From the NCBI RefSeq assembly GCF_025979885.1, contig NZ_CP110139.1:4112001-4176000 (forward strand): a stretch of 64,000 bases of DNA. Direction: 5' to 3'. Positions 16,701 to 23,184 of this stretch are shown here, piece after piece. The notes under the pieces were generated by a model that searched no databases, was not told the DNA's origin, and was given only the letters and a program-made list of their open reading frames with translations. Each line of letters begins with the position of its first letter. Position 1 is the first letter of the stretch. This DNA is from Hymenobacter sp. YIM 151500-1 (GTDB taxonomy: Bacteria; Bacteroidota; Bacteroidia; Cytophagales; Hymenobacteraceae). The position numbers were made by a program, and so were the translations under genes.

Positions 16701-17335
16701 ATAACCTTCTCAAACAAAGCCTCGGGGTAGGTGACGATGAGGGCGCCTGGGGCCTCACCCCCCGGCCCCCTCTCCTTCAGAGAGGAGGAGCCTGACGATT
16801 CACGTCCGCTCCTCGCGTCTGGCTCCCCCTTCTCTGTAGGAGAAGGGGGTTGGGGGGATGAGGCACTACGGTGGGTATTCAGCCGGTTCAGCACCTCGGC
16901 CCGCATGAGCACGTTGGCGTTTTCCGTCTCGTCGAAGGAATACGGGCGCTTATAGGAGCTGGGAAACAGCAGCGGCTCTTCGCCAGGTAGCAGGTGCTGG
17001 AGGTCGGCGAGGAAGTAGGCGGCCTCGTCCCGGTCGTGGAGGATGAAGAGGTGGTGCTGATCGGGAAACTCACGGTGCAGGGCGGCGGCCAGCACGGCGT
17101 CCTGGGAGCCCACCAAGCCGCGCAGGTACAGGCGCACCGGGGCTGTTTCGGCCGCGGCCCCGGCCCGCAGGCTATTGCGCGTGGCCGGGTTCAGGCGGGC
17201 CCCAACGGTCAGCACGGTGGGGTCGAGAGCGTAGAGCTTGAGAAAATCGGAGACCTTCAAAACGTAGTTCGGCTGGGGAGAGAAGCAAAGGTAGAAGCCC
17301 GGCCGGATGGTTTTCCGGTCGGGCAGAGGTGGCAC
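13718..17335 (-). CDS. mfd: Transcription-repair coupling factor Mfd
   Basis: Up to 1205 residues. Order: UvrB-like N-terminal module (to about 370), RNA-polymerase-interacting CarD-like domain (about 510-600, LVPGDYVVHQDYGIARF), RecG-like translocase motor with GDVGFGKTEVAIRAAF (Walker A), LLIIDEEQKFGV (DEEQ) and STNLIESGLDIPNANTIII...QMRGRVGRS, and the C-terminal TRCF domain. It removes stalled RNA polymerase and recruits UvrA to template-strand damage. The annotated start may be too long: the family-like sequence begins near LKVSDFLKLY, where a TTG at 17260 could serve. About 37-43 residues near 156-198 are encoded by a palindromic repeat inserted in frame. Confidence 0.97.
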   Translation of the reverse strand: MPPLPDRKTIRPGFYLCFSPQPNYVLKVSDFLKLYALDPTVLTVGARLNPATRNSLRAGAAAETAPVRLYLRGLVGSQDAVLAAALHREFPDQHHLFILHDRDEAAYFLADLQHLLPGEEPLLFPSSYKRPYSFDETENANVLMRAEVLNRLNTHRSASSPQPPSPTEKGEPDARSGRESSGSSSLKERGPGGEAPGALIVTYPEALFEKVINKKSLVANTFLVKIGDKLDVNFISDMLAEYDFERTDFVYEAGQFAVRGGIVDIFSYANELPYRIELFGDEVETIRTFDPETQLSVEKRQQVSIIPNVQTKLLQETREAFLDFIPRNTAIWAKDVRQTLDVVEESFDRAEQGFKELLESSGGVQIVSKPEDLFESGKTFKKLLDAFSVVEFGKRFHYKTGAEEFQFSSKPQPSFNKDFNRLVKNLHENQEKGYTNIIAAEQVRQADRLRTIFDELDNNVQFQHLLLGLREGYIDEQLKLVIYTDHQLFERFYRAQEGRKFSKKKALTLKELRTLVPGDYVVHQDYGIARFAGLTQVTINDRLQEAIRLVYRDDDVLTVSIHALHKIAKYSGAEGTPPTMSKLGSPEWENKKKSVKKKVKDIAAELIRLYAKRKTAPGHAFAHDSFMQAELESSFIYEDTPDQAKATEDVKRDMEVPHPMDRLVCGDVGFGKTEVAIRAAFKAVADGKQVAVLVPTTILAMQHYKTFRERLAALPVTVEYVNRFKSTKQIKETLARVAEGKTDILIGTHRLTNKDIKFKDLGLLIIDEEQKFGVKTKDKLKELKVNVDTLTLSATPIPRTLHFSLMGARDLSVIATPPPNRQPVQTELHVFDELLVRDAVAREIKRGGQVFFVHNRVKDIEELANMILRLVPDARVTYIHGQMEGDLLEKRMMKFVDGEYDVLVSTNLIESGLDIPNANTIIINRAHLFGLSDLHQMRGRVGRSNKKAYCYLLTPPVAGLPSDARKRLSTLEEFSDLGAGFHVAMRDLDIRGAGNLLGGEQSGFINDLGFETYHQILDEAVQELKETEFRDLFLGDPTQRLQEAAGTSGPKECNIETDLQVLIPDRYVSNVSERLQLYSKLDRAKNPEDLRKLLAGIVDRFGPLPPEVEQLADIVRLRWQGCQLGFEKLTLKKNQLKGYIPATGNEAYFQGDTFGNILSYVQTHPRTASMKERKEQLIITFEDVRSVQQAQRILSELGSEETVGV
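16753..16863. repeat. Family B palindromic element inside mfd
   Basis: The segment begins CCTCACCCCCCGGCCCCCTC and ends with the inverted counterpart GAAGGGGGTTGGGGGGATGAGG, i.e. two head-to-head copies of the family B element also seen at 17449-17490 and 62116-62158. It stays in frame with mfd, and the encoded residues (SSPQPPSPTEKGEPDARSG... then ...SSLKERGPGGEAPG) are unlike Mfd. They fall in the loop between NRLNTH and ALIVTYPEALFEKV. Confidence 0.85.
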
Positions 17336-17406
17336 AAGGCACGGTACCCAATACCATGACTGGCCGCTGAAAGTTTCTTGGGGTTGGGGTGCTGGGGTAC
17401 AGGTCT

Positions 17407-17551
17407 GTCATCCTGAGCGGCGCGAAGCATCTCGTCCGCTTTGTTGGACCTCACCCCCCGGCCCCCTCTTCAAAAGAGAGGGGGAGCCTGATGATTGAAG
17501 TTAGCCAGCGGTAGAGATGCTTCGACTCCGCTGCGCTGTGCTCAGCATGAC
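17407..17551. repeat. Family A repeat carrying an inserted family B element
   Basis: The outer arms (GTCATCCTGAGCGGCGCGAAGCATCTC and the complement of GAGATGCTTCGACTCC...CTCAGCATGAC) are family A, as at 2868-2987. In its loop, at 17449-17490, lies a family B element (CCTCACCCCCCGGCCCCCTC...GAGAGGGGGAGCCTG). Sequence on both sides of B (CCGCTTTGTTGGA and GAAGTTAGCCAG) continues the family A loop. Confidence 0.85.
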
Positions 17552-17560
17552 GTTCTACTT

Positions 17561-17652
17561 GTCACCTGTCACCTGTCACCTGTCACCTGTCACCTGTCAC
17601 CTGTTACCTGTCACCTGTCACCTGTCACCTGTCACCTGTCACCTGTCACCTA
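17561..17652. repeat. Heptamer tandem repeat (GTCACCT)n
   Basis: About thirteen head-to-tail copies of GTCACCT, with one GTTACCT variant near 17622. The tract ends where the promoter-like TATCTTTG of the next gene begins. Such short-unit tracts can change copy number by replication slippage. Confidence 0.9.
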
Positions 17653-17658
17653 TCTTTG
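17651..17658 (+). promoter_or_regulatory. Bacteroidetes -7 promoter element
   Basis: TATCTTTG matches TAnnTTTG and lies 25 bp before the GTG start of the membrane hydrolase gene. The place for a -33 element falls within the heptamer tract, which contains no TTG. Confidence 0.5.
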
Positions 17659-17682
17659 CACTCGTTTTTTTATGTATCTGAC

Positions 17683-18423
17683 GTGCGCGGTTCTTCTCAC
17701 CTGGCCATTGGCCTGATTACCGGCGTGGCTATTGGCGGCCTTGTCACTGGGGTGCCGTTTTCGCCGGCGGGCATTGCCCTGGCGGGCTTTTCGTCCCTGG
17801 CTCCCGACCTCGACCACCCCGGCTCCCGGCTCAGCAAGCGGCTGGGGTTTACCCAGCAATATGTGCGCTGGGCCTTTGTGCTGGTAGCGGCGGGCCTGGC
17901 CTTGTACACGCACTTTCTGGTGCCGCCCGGCCCCGACCGGCGCATGGGCTTCACGGCGGCCCTGGCGTTTGGCCTCATTGGCGCGGCCATGCAGGGCGAC
18001 TCTACCCGCAAACTGGCGCTGCTGTTTACGGGGCTGTGCACGGTGGTGGCGGGCCTGTACACGGGCTACGTGTGGCTGAGCATGCTGGGCTGCTTTGTGG
18101 CCGTAGCGCCATTTACCTCCCACCGCTCCTGGACCCACACCATCTGGGCGGCCGGCCTCTGGACCTACATCGGCCACCTGGCCAACCAAAGCCTGGGCTG
18201 GCACGGCGTGGCCTTGTTTGCGGGCGGCGGCTACGTCTCGCACCTACTGGCCGATACGCTCACTAAGGCCGGCGTGCGGTGGCTGCTGCCCCTCACCGAC
18301 CGCGCCCTGAAACTTCCGCTTATTCGCACGGGTTCGGCCAGTGGCAATGTGCTGGAGGTAGCCATCTGCATCGGCTACGCCGCGTTGGTACTGGGGCTGG
18401 TAGTAGGGCGCATGGGCTTTTAG
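17683..18423 (+). CDS. Metal-dependent hydrolase of the YdjM/DUF457 membrane family
   Basis: From GTG 17683 the product has 246 residues and starts MRGSSHLAIGLITGVAIGG. It carries the family hallmarks: His in SSHLAIG, the FSSLAPDLDHPGSRLSKR motif near residue 45, the SHRSWTHTIWAA motif near 145, and a late VSHLLADTLTKAGVRWLLPL. These His and Asp residues form the presumed metal site. Six to seven hydrophobic segments place it in the inner membrane. The family is named after E. coli YdjM (LexA-regulated); its substrate is not established. No in-frame ATG precedes the conserved region; GTG gives the best N-terminus, TTG 17656 is the alternative. Confidence 0.85.
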   Translation: MRGSSHLAIGLITGVAIGGLVTGVPFSPAGIALAGFSSLAPDLDHPGSRLSKRLGFTQQYVRWAFVLVAAGLALYTHFLVPPGPDRRMGFTAALAFGLIGAAMQGDSTRKLALLFTGLCTVVAGLYTGYVWLSMLGCFVAVAPFTSHRSWTHTIWAAGLWTYIGHLANQSLGWHGVALFAGGGYVSHLLADTLTKAGVRWLLPLTDRALKLPLIRTGSASGNVLEVAICIGYAALVLGLVVGRMGF

Positions 18424-18906
18424 CGGCGGGACCCTGGCCACCGTTGAGGTGGCAGAGCGCCCGTACAGCCCTCGTTTGTGCTGCGTTATAGCCGGCAAAG
18501 GTGTACCTTGCCGAAAGTTTATATCCTATTAGGTCGGACAGGCGCCGCCATCCGAACGGTTACCTTTCGCAACAGCCCGGAACTTGCCTTTTTCAACGGA
18601 CTCCTCCGCCGGAGGAGACGGGTAATTACTGGACAGCTGTACCTAAAAAGATATAATTTGCTTAACCTTGTGGTACGTGTTGTGGAAATAAGTGGATAGG
18701 TCACAGAATAGCTCGTCTGCTGCGGGGCAGAAGCATCTGTACGCAAAGTTATCTTGCTTTATCCCAATTTAGGAAGCCCGTCAGGCCTCCGCCTTTTTCG
18801 TTGCTCTACTCGCTACTGCTACCCTATTGCACTTGTCCGTTGCACCTTTCATTCTCTAAAACTTTGCCATCATGATTTATTGTCTTTCTGAAAGAAACAC
18901 AGATAG
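18424..18906. other. Intergenic stretch without a gene
   Basis: About 480 bases with no convincing ORF. A short hairpin (CTCCTCCGCCGGAGGAG) lies at about 18600-18616, and the region from 18640 onward is comparatively AT-rich. Nothing else was recognised. Confidence 0.45.
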
Positions 18907-18947
18907 TATCTTTGGTCGAGGCGACGCCCGACGTCGCCTCGACCGAA
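18907..18947 (+). promoter_or_regulatory. Promoter overlapped by a perfect inverted repeat
   Basis: TATCTTTG (18907-18914) fits the Bacteroidetes -7 element. Its last bases start a stem GGTCGAGGCGACG / CGTCGCCTCGACC (18914-18926 and 18932-18944) with a 5-base loop, extendable outward by three more pairs. The hairpin would be the first thing transcribed, about 60 bp ahead of the NYN gene. It could be an operator or a 5'-UTR stem. Confidence 0.55.
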
Positions 18948-19002
18948 CCAATGTACCCGCTCCCGCTCACACACACCTTTTTGCGCACAAACCGCTTCTC
19001 GT

Positions 19003-19998
19003 ATGAACCAGATGAATAGCCCTCTGATTAGGATAGGCGTCTTCTATGACGGCAATTATTTCCTGAAAATCAGTGATTACTACTACTTCCAGCACGAACG
19101 TAAGGCCCGCATCAGCCTGGAAGGTCTCCATGAATTTATCCGGCACCAGGTAGCCGAAGAAGAAGACGTTGACGTGCGTCTTAGCCAGATTACGGATGCC
19201 CACTTTTTCCGCGGCCGGTTGTCGGCCACGGAAGCCCGCGACAAAGACCGGCTGTTCCACGACCGGCTGCTCGACGATATTCTGATGAATATGGGCATCA
19301 CCACGCACTACATGCCCCTGAAAACGCGCGACGGCCGTTTGCAGGAAAAAGGCATCGACGTGTGGCTGTCCCTGGAAGCCCTGGAACTGGCCATGCACAA
19401 GAGCTTCGACGTGATTGTACTTATCGCCGGCGACTCCGACTACGTGCCCCTGATTAAGAAGCTGAACACGGTAGGCACCCGCGTGATGCTGCTCAACTGG
19501 GACTTCAAGTACGTGGACTTCAAGGGTGAAAACCGCGTGACGCGCGCCTCCCAGCAGCTGCTGGAGCACGCTACCTACCCCATCCAGATGCACGACCTCA
19601 TCGACCAGGGCCTGAGCACGGGCGACGACGTAATTGAGGGCATGTTCGTGAATACCCCCGAGCCGGTGGCCTATCCCACGCCCAAGCCGGTGCGCCCCAC
19701 GGGCCCCACGGCCGCTGGTCCGGTGGGCACGGTGGGCATCAGCACCATCAAGAACCTGAAAAACGGGTTCGGCTTCGTGGTAATGCCCCCGAACAACCTG
19801 TTCTTCAGCTACGCCGACATGGCCGAGGGCGACTTCAACGACCTGCGCGAAGGCGACTGGGTGGAATTCACGGTGGGCCGCAACCACCGCGACGAAGACT
19901 GTGCCCGCAACGTGCGGAAAGTGCAGCCCCCGCAGCTCAACGACGAGTACGACGGGGAGCCCGAGCACGAGTCGGCCGTCTCGCCCGAACGTTTATAA
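19003..19998 (+). CDS. NYN-domain ribonuclease-like protein with C-terminal cold-shock-like domain
   Basis: 331 residues. The N-terminal NYN (PIN-like, LabA/DUF88) domain spans about 8-200: RIGVFYDGNYF supplies the first Asp, KGIDVWLSLEAL the second, and DVIVLIAGDSDYVPLIKKL the third acidic patch. These are the metal-binding residues of the fold. A Pro/Thr-rich linker leads to a cold-shock/S1-like beta-barrel at about 245-310 (GTVGISTIKNLKNGFGFVVMPPNNLFFSYADM). The pairing suggests an RNA-binding nuclease. The alternative start at 19012 (MNSPLIRIG) would only trim three residues. A promoter with an inverted repeat precedes the gene and a terminator follows. Confidence 0.88.
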   Translation: MNQMNSPLIRIGVFYDGNYFLKISDYYYFQHERKARISLEGLHEFIRHQVAEEEDVDVRLSQITDAHFFRGRLSATEARDKDRLFHDRLLDDILMNMGITTHYMPLKTRDGRLQEKGIDVWLSLEALELAMHKSFDVIVLIAGDSDYVPLIKKLNTVGTRVMLLNWDFKYVDFKGENRVTRASQQLLEHATYPIQMHDLIDQGLSTGDDVIEGMFVNTPEPVAYPTPKPVRPTGPTAAGPVGTVGISTIKNLKNGFGFVVMPPNNLFFSYADMAEGDFNDLREGDWVEFTVGRNHRDEDCARNVRKVQPPQLNDEYDGEPEHESAVSPERL

Positions 19999-20033
19999 TC
20001 TGACCTCTTTTCTCTATCGGTTCGGTATTTGAA

Positions 20034-20074
20034 AACCCGCCGGATGGCCTCAGGGCCGTCCGGCGGGTTTTTTT
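20034..20074. terminator. Intrinsic terminator after the NYN gene
   Basis: Arms AACCCGCCGGA / TCCGGCGGGTT with additional inner pairing, followed by TTTTTT on the plus strand. The convergent thioesterase gene ends 16 bp beyond. Confidence 0.9.
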
Positions 20075-20089
20075 AGAGCCCTTCGGCAG

Positions 20090-20560
20090 CTACTCTTCGG
20101 CCGGAAACAATAGGTCGTGGAAGTCGCGCTTGGAGGCGGGGTAGCGGTTGAAGGTGCCCAAGCCACGGGCCACCACCAGTCCGTCGCGGGCGGGGCAGGT
20201 AATGGTAGCGCTGCTCACGATGAGCGTTTTGCCGGAGTGCTCCACCGCACCATGCGCCACAAGGTAATCGTGCAGGTGCACGGGGTGCAGGTAGTTGATT
20301 TTAAACTCGACCGTGGACACCAGCTCGCCGGCCGTAAACGCCAGCGACAGGGCCGCCGCGCCCAGGGCCGCGTCCATGAGGCCAGCCAGCACCCCGCCGT
20401 GGCAGGTACCCGGCGAGGAGAGGTGGTCGGGGCGCACGGTCATGGTGTACTGCACCTGGCCAGGCCGGGTCAGCAGCAGCTCCATGCCGTTGGTGCGGCC
20501 GTAGGCGTTTATTTGGTTGTAGATGGCCAGCAGCGCGGCCACGTCGGGCAGTTGTTCCAT
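20090..20560 (-). CDS. PaaI-family hotdog thioesterase
   Basis: 156 residues with the hotdog-fold hallmark GTCHGGVLAGLMDAALGAAALSL at about 50-72; the HGG and following Asp are the usual thioesterase site. The strand EFKINYLHPVHLHDYLVAHGAVEHSGKTLIVSSATI matches the central sheet. It likely hydrolyses an acyl- or aryl-CoA ester in the cytosol; the substrate cannot be told. It diverges from the Mpo1-like gene with 85 bp between start codons. Confidence 0.87.
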   Translation of the reverse strand: MEQLPDVAALLAIYNQINAYGRTNGMELLLTRPGQVQYTMTVRPDHLSSPGTCHGGVLAGLMDAALGAAALSLAFTAGELVSTVEFKINYLHPVHLHDYLVAHGAVEHSGKTLIVSSATITCPARDGLVVARGLGTFNRYPASKRDFHDLLFPAEE

Positions 20561-20645
20561 ACCGGGAGGTCAGGGCAATAAAGCAAGTCAAAAGCACAGG
20601 CAAGAGTGGGAAAAGGTAGTTACTTTAGGAAAAACCCTCCCGCAT

Positions 20646-20954
20646 ATGGCCGCTCCCGATTCACTTACCTTCGCTGAGTTCTACCCCCGGTACCTGCGCG
20701 AGCATAACCGCCGCGGCACCCGCATTCTGCACTTCATCGGTACCAGCCTGTTCTTGCTGGCTCTGGGTTTGGCCGTGGCCTGGCAGCGCCCCTGGCTGGT
20801 GCTGGCGGGCGTGGTGGCAGCCTACGGCCTGGCCTGGGTGGGGCACTTCTTTGTGGAGCACAACCGCCCCGCCACCTTTCAGCACCCCTGGCTTTCCCTG
20901 CTCGGCGACTTCCGCCTGTACTGGGACCTGCTGCGCGGCCGGGAGAGGTTTTAG
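20646..20954 (+). CDS. Mpo1-like/DUF962 membrane protein
   Basis: From ATG 20646 the product has 102 residues. The family signature YPRYLREHNRRGTRILHFIGTSLFL lies at about 12-36; two hydrophobic segments follow (LFLLALGLAVAW, LVLAGVVAAYGLAWV), then the conserved HFFVEHNRPATFQHPWLSLLGDFRLYWDLL. Yeast Mpo1 is an iron-dependent dioxygenase of 2-hydroxy fatty acids, and the His residues seen here are the presumed metal ligands; whether the bacterial protein shares the activity is unknown. The frame opens upstream at 20523, but that part overlaps the divergent thioesterase. Confidence 0.85.
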   Translation: MAAPDSLTFAEFYPRYLREHNRRGTRILHFIGTSLFLLALGLAVAWQRPWLVLAGVVAAYGLAWVGHFFVEHNRPATFQHPWLSLLGDFRLYWDLLRGRERF

Positions 20955-20976
20955 CAAGCCTCCCGGAGGCTGTATT

Positions 20977-21017
20977 CGCCCGAGTGCCCCGAAGCTCAGC
21001 TTCGGGGCACTCGGGCG
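20977..21017. terminator. Perfect 20-bp palindrome
   Basis: CGCCCGAGTGCCCCGAAGCT and its complement are separated by one base, 22 bp past the Mpo1-like stop. It ends just before the promoter element of the yajQ-like gene, so it may insulate the two units. Confidence 0.7.
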
Positions 21018-21025
21018 AGCTTGTG

Positions 21026-21033
21026 TATCTTTG
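21026..21033 (+). promoter_or_regulatory. Bacteroidetes -7 promoter element
   Basis: TATCTTTG matches TAnnTTTG, 72 bp ahead of the YajQ-family start. No good TTG is seen at the -33 distance. Confidence 0.5.
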
Positions 21034-21104
21034 GCCCCCAACCTAGCGCGGCGCCCTGCGTAGCCTGGGTTTTCGTCCTGCCTTTCTCTTCCCTTGCCTT
21101 CCGC

Positions 21105-21596
21105 ATGGCTTCCTTCGATATCGTAAGCAAAGTAGACCCGCAAGTCCTGGAAAACGCGGTGAATACAGCCAAAAAAGAACTCCAAACCCGCTACGACCTG
21201 CGCGACACCAAGGGCGGCATCGAGCTGGACAAGAAAGCCAACCTGATTACGCTCAGCTCCGAAAACTCCATGCGTATTAAGTCGCTGGAAGACATCTTGC
21301 TGGCGCGGGCCGTCAAGCAGGGCATCGACGGCACCGCCCTCGACTTCACGGCCGAGGAGCAGGCCAGCGGCGCCCTGGTCAAGAAAGTGGTGAAAGTAAA
21401 AGCCGGGGTAGACAAGGAAGTGGGCCGCAAAATCATTAAGGCCATCAAGGACGGCAAGCTCAAGGTAGAAGCCCAGATGCAGGACGACCAGGTGCGCGTG
21501 TCGGCTAAGAAGATAGACGACCTGCAAGCCACCATTGCCCTGCTCCGCCGCACCGACGTTGGCCAGCCCCTGCAATTCGTTAACATGAAAAGCTAA
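21105..21596 (+). CDS. YajQ family nucleotide-binding protein
   Basis: From ATG 21105 the product has 163 residues, the usual YajQ length, and fits the family throughout: MASFDIVSKVDPQVLENAVNTAKKEL, then TRYDLRDTKGGIEL, and late DDQVRVSAKKIDDLQATIALLR. YajQ proteins have two ferredoxin-like domains; members in Xanthomonas and Pseudomonas bind cyclic di-GMP and act as transcriptional co-regulators. Whether this protein binds cyclic di-GMP is inference. The frame extends upstream to 21021, but that segment lies across the promoter region. Confidence 0.93.
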   Translation: MASFDIVSKVDPQVLENAVNTAKKELQTRYDLRDTKGGIELDKKANLITLSSENSMRIKSLEDILLARAVKQGIDGTALDFTAEEQASGALVKKVVKVKAGVDKEVGRKIIKAIKDGKLKVEAQMQDDQVRVSAKKIDDLQATIALLRRTDVGQPLQFVNMKS

Positions 21597-21719
21597 GGCG
21601 CAGTGTGCGCGAATGTGGAAATGCGAGAAAGGCGCCTAGTTGTTGTGGCAGGTCCTTTTTCGCACTCATTTTATTCCTAGCACAGTCTTCTCATTTCAAC
21701 ATCTCTCACATTCTCCCGG

Positions 21720-22490
21720 ATGGACTTCGACCTCTCTGTTTTTTCCAACCCCCAGACCTGGGTGAGCCTGCTCACGCTCACGTTCATGGAAATCGTGCTG
21801 GGTATCGACAATATTATCTTTATCTCTATCATCGTCAACCGCCTGCCAGCCGAGCAGCAGCCCCGCGGCCGCAGCATTGGGCTGATACTGGCGCTGCTGT
21901 TCCGCATTGGGCTGCTGCTGAGCATTTCCTGGATCGTGAGCCTGAAGCAGCCGCTGTTTACGGTGCCCGTGCCCTGGATAGAGGGCGGCTGGGGCGTGTC
22001 GGGCCGCGACTTGATTCTGCTGGCCGGCGGCTTGTTCCTGATTGGCAAGAGCACCACCGAAATCCACACCAAGCTGCAGGGCGAGGAGGAAGATGAGCAC
22101 AATACCGGGGGCCGGGCCACTATGCAGAGCGTGGTCTTTCAAATCATCCTCATCGACATCGTGTTCAGCTTCGACTCTATCCTGACGGCTGTGGGCCTTG
22201 TTGATAACGTGATGATTATGATTCTGGCCGTCATCTTATCCATGGGCGTGATGCTGGCCTTTTCGGGTGTGGTGGCCAACTTCGTCAACCGCAACCCCAC
22301 TATCAAAATGCTGGCCCTGTCCTTCCTGATTATGATTGGGGTGATGCTAGTGATGGAGGCCTTCCACAAGGAGATTGAGAAGGGCTACATCTACTTCGCT
22401 ATGTTCTTCTCGCTGATTGTCGAGCTGCTCAACATGCGTCTGCGCAAAAAAGCCGAACCTATTCAGCTGCGCGAGTCGCGCTACGACTAA
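21720..22490 (+). CDS. TerC family integral membrane protein
   Basis: 256 residues with about seven to eight membrane helices. The conserved acidic transmembrane motifs are visible: LTFMEIVLGIDNIIFISII at about 20-38 and the related IILIDIVFSFDSILTAVGLVDNV at about 143-165, plus AGGLFLIGKSTTEIH. TerC proteins form part of tellurite resistance or membrane metal-transport complexes; recent work links relatives to manganese export that supplies secreted metalloenzymes. The gene stands alone here, 123 bp after the YajQ-family gene, with its own terminator. Confidence 0.92.
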   Translation: MDFDLSVFSNPQTWVSLLTLTFMEIVLGIDNIIFISIIVNRLPAEQQPRGRSIGLILALLFRIGLLLSISWIVSLKQPLFTVPVPWIEGGWGVSGRDLILLAGGLFLIGKSTTEIHTKLQGEEEDEHNTGGRATMQSVVFQIILIDIVFSFDSILTAVGLVDNVMIMILAVILSMGVMLAFSGVVANFVNRNPTIKMLALSFLIMIGVMLVMEAFHKEIEKGYIYFAMFFSLIVELLNMRLRKKAEPIQLRESRYD

Positions 22491-22515
22491 GCACCAGGTA
22501 ACCTACCCGGACAAT

Positions 22516-22549
22516 AAAAATGCCCGCTGCTTCGGCAGTGGGCGTTTTT
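22516..22549. terminator. Intrinsic terminator after TerC gene
   Basis: Arms AAAAATGCCCGCTGC / GCAGTGGGCGTTTTT with a 4-base loop and terminal T-run, 25 bp after the stop. An outer CCCGG/CCGGG pair extends it. Confidence 0.85.
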
Positions 22550-22570
22550 GTTGGCCGGGTAACCGGCGCT

Positions 22571-23011
22571 TCAGGCGTCCGATGCGGCCAGCAGTGCCGC
22601 TACGGCAGAGGCTTGGTCTTGCACGCGGCGCACGGCCAGCTCCAGCAGGCGGCGGTTTACCTCGGCCCGCTGGCTGCGGTAGAAACGCATTTCGGCTGCG
22701 GTGAACAGGCCCGTTACCAGTCCTACAATGGTGTAGCGCAGCTTCACGTTGCGGGTGAGCAATTCGGCCAGCAGGCGCTGCTGTTCAGCGGGCCCGGCCA
22801 CTTGGAAAGGCACGTGGTGGTCGAGCAGAAAATCGGCAGTAACGGCCAGCAGCCGCGGATTCTGGAGCTTGAGCAGGGGGCGCAGCGTGCGGTGCAGAAA
22901 GTCGGCGGTGGTGGCGGCAGGTTCCGCGGGCAGCTCAGCCGCCACGGGTGGGCGCAAGGCCAGCAGGGCCGCGTCAAGAGCCGCAGGAGCAGAAGAATCA
23001 GCAGTAGACAT
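22571..23011 (-). CDS. Hypothetical helical protein
   Basis: From ATG 23011 (MSTADSSAPAALDAALLALRP) the product has 146 residues. It is Ala/Leu/Arg-rich and helical, with the most conserved-looking block at about 35-110 (TADFLHRTLRPLLKLQNPRLLAVTADFLLDHHVPFQVAG, then RYTIVGLVTGLFTAAEMRFYRSQRAEVNRRLLE). VGLVTGLFTAA is mildly hydrophobic but too short and charged around for a sure membrane span. No family is recognised. It converges on the TerC gene. Confidence 0.6.
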   Translation of the reverse strand: MSTADSSAPAALDAALLALRPPVAAELPAEPAATTADFLHRTLRPLLKLQNPRLLAVTADFLLDHHVPFQVAGPAEQQRLLAELLTRNVKLRYTIVGLVTGLFTAAEMRFYRSQRAEVNRRLLELAVRRVQDQASAVAALLAASDA

Positions 23012-23184
23012 ACGCCAGCAACAACGCAGACGCACCGAAGGTTAGGGGCTATGGCAGCTACCGTAGCAGCAGGCTGCATTGCATTTTGCTCGTGAGATAG
23101 AGCGCCACTACTACCCGCTACACAGCACCGCCCGCATGGCCGAAGCCAAGCGGGCGGTGGGGTAAGAGAAGAAGCGCGTTGCTA

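Noticed and set aside
14930-16795. Long plus-strand frames opposite mfd
   Set aside because: They follow the mfd codon periodicity in reverse and show no family motifs.
17561-17652. CRISPR or coding repeat in the heptamer tract
   Set aside because: A simple 7-bp direct repeat with no spacers; the frames through it are only incidental.
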